A DNA stretch of 64,000 nucleotides from Pedobacter ureilyticus (GTDB lineage Bacteria > Bacteroidota > Bacteroidia > Sphingobacteriales > Sphingobacteriaceae): the NCBI RefSeq assembly GCF_005925345.1, contig NZ_SSHJ01000003.1, positions 248,001 through 312,000 of the forward strand, in the 5' to 3' direction. Each line of letters opens with the position of its first letter. The stretch's first letter is position 1. Both the position numbers and the translations under genes were made by a program. Below the pieces are notes generated by a model, which worked only from the letters and a program-made list of their open reading frames with translations, did no database searches and was not told the DNA's origin. Of the stretch, positions 63,623-64,000 are shown in pieces.

Positions 63623-64000
63623 ATGGTAAGTGGACTAATATACAATGAAGATCTTTGGGAGAGATTTGTAGCTAAAATTGAAAAAGCCGATAAGCCGAAA
63701 ACTTATAAGCATTTTGATAACATATTCGATTTTTCTAAGAATAACGCTAAAATTAAAGCCACCGTTTCAGATCCGACATTCCAACAAATGGCATTGCATT
63801 CATTTGCTCCGCATCTTAAAATCCTGACTAAAACACCTAGGTATAAGTTTGATGAGACTATCAATACCTACGATTTGGAAACAAAAATCCGTCCGATATC
63901 TTTTTCCTCCCATTTTGACTCGTACCTATATTCATTTTATGCATTTGCTTTAACCGAAGCCTACCAGGATTATATCAAAAGTGAAAAATTTGATCACTGC
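63623..64000 (+). CDS. Probable reverse transcriptase, N-terminal part (3' partial)
   Basis: 126 codons from ATG 63623 (GTG one codon earlier also possible) run open to the window edge. The first half is MVSGLIYNEDLWERFVAKIE and MALHSFAPHLKILTKTPRYK. Then comes LETKIRPISFSSHFDSYLYS followed by FYAFALTEAYQDYIKSEKFD. The R-P-I-x-F-x-S-H-x-D-x-x-x-Y-S-F-Y pattern is what I associate with the RT1 region of bacterial defence reverse transcriptases, before the motif-3 and YxDD blocks. Those blocks are beyond the window, so the call is not confirmed. An abortive-infection, DRT or retron-type role is a guess. Confidence 0.5.
   Translation, partial: MVSGLIYNEDLWERFVAKIEKADKPKTYKHFDNIFDFSKNNAKIKATVSDPTFQQMALHSFAPHLKILTKTPRYKFDETINTYDLETKIRPISFSSHFDSYLYSFYAFALTEAYQDYIKSEKFDHC

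Noticed and set aside
1..64000. CRISPR array
   Set aside because: No regularly spaced direct repeats with unique spacers were seen. The repeats present are isolated palindromes.
1..64000. Transposase or integrase genes
   Set aside because: None of the long frames carries DDE, tyrosine-recombinase or serine-recombinase motifs, so the island claim rests only on flanking repeats.

Overview
The window comes from a Bacteroidota chromosome, most likely a Sphingobacteriaceae member of the Pedobacter type. The evidence is a SusC/SusD pair, a type IX secretion C-terminal domain, Bacteroidota-style promoter elements (TTTG / TAnnTTTG), AT-rich DNA with few strong Shine-Dalgarno sites, fused hisIE and hisB genes, and many short palindromic intergenic repeats. 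I ran no database search; family names rest on motifs read in the translations.

Layout. (1) 1-16.8 kb, + strand: a polysaccharide utilisation locus for N-acetylhexosamine glycans. It has SusC (5' end cut by the window), SusD, two surface lipoproteins (FAS1/DNRLRE/CSPG-like and a beta-helix), two related secreted proteins, two GH20 hexosaminidases, an MFS sugar transporter, NagA and a CBM9-like protein. Outer-membrane uptake, periplasmic or surface trimming, inner-membrane import and deacetylation of GlcNAc-6-P are therefore encoded in order. (2) 16.8-25.3 kb, - strand: a complete his operon, hisG-D-C-B-H-A-(68 aa membrane protein)-F-IE. Its gaps contain REP-like palindromes. A short upstream ORF encodes six His codons in nine and looks like an attenuator leader peptide. 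(3) 25.4-31.1 kb: an L,D-transpeptidase, then a small accessory patch (intact Imm11-like immunity gene, broken AHH-like toxin tip, duplicated transpeptidase 3' end, palindromes), then lgt, an inositol-monophosphatase family gene and rnpB. (4) 31.5-40.5 kb: housekeeping and stress genes, including rlmF, a YajQ protein, a histone H1-like protein, ppk1-ppx and small stress-type proteins. (5) 41-61.6 kb, - strand: an exopolysaccharide operon preceded by its own regulators (sigma-54 activator, FIST sensor, hybrid histidine kinase). A candidate sigma-54 promoter with upstream palindromes sits exactly between the regulators and the biosynthetic operon. The block lies between two direct copies of a 13-bp tmRNA-3'-end-like sequence, each followed by a terminator, so it may be a genomic island. 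(6) 61.6-64 kb: accessory DNA with an unassigned lipoprotein-like ORF, a structured non-coding stretch, and the N-terminus of a probable reverse transcriptase cut by the window edge, possibly a defence RT or retron-like system.

The most interesting points are the histidine leader peptide in a Bacteroidota genome, the FIST-kinase-sigma-54 circuit facing an EPS operon, the partial reverse transcriptase with structured upstream DNA, the orphan toxin/immunity relic, and a kinase / nucleotidyltransferase / thymidylate-kinase-like fusion in the EPS operon.
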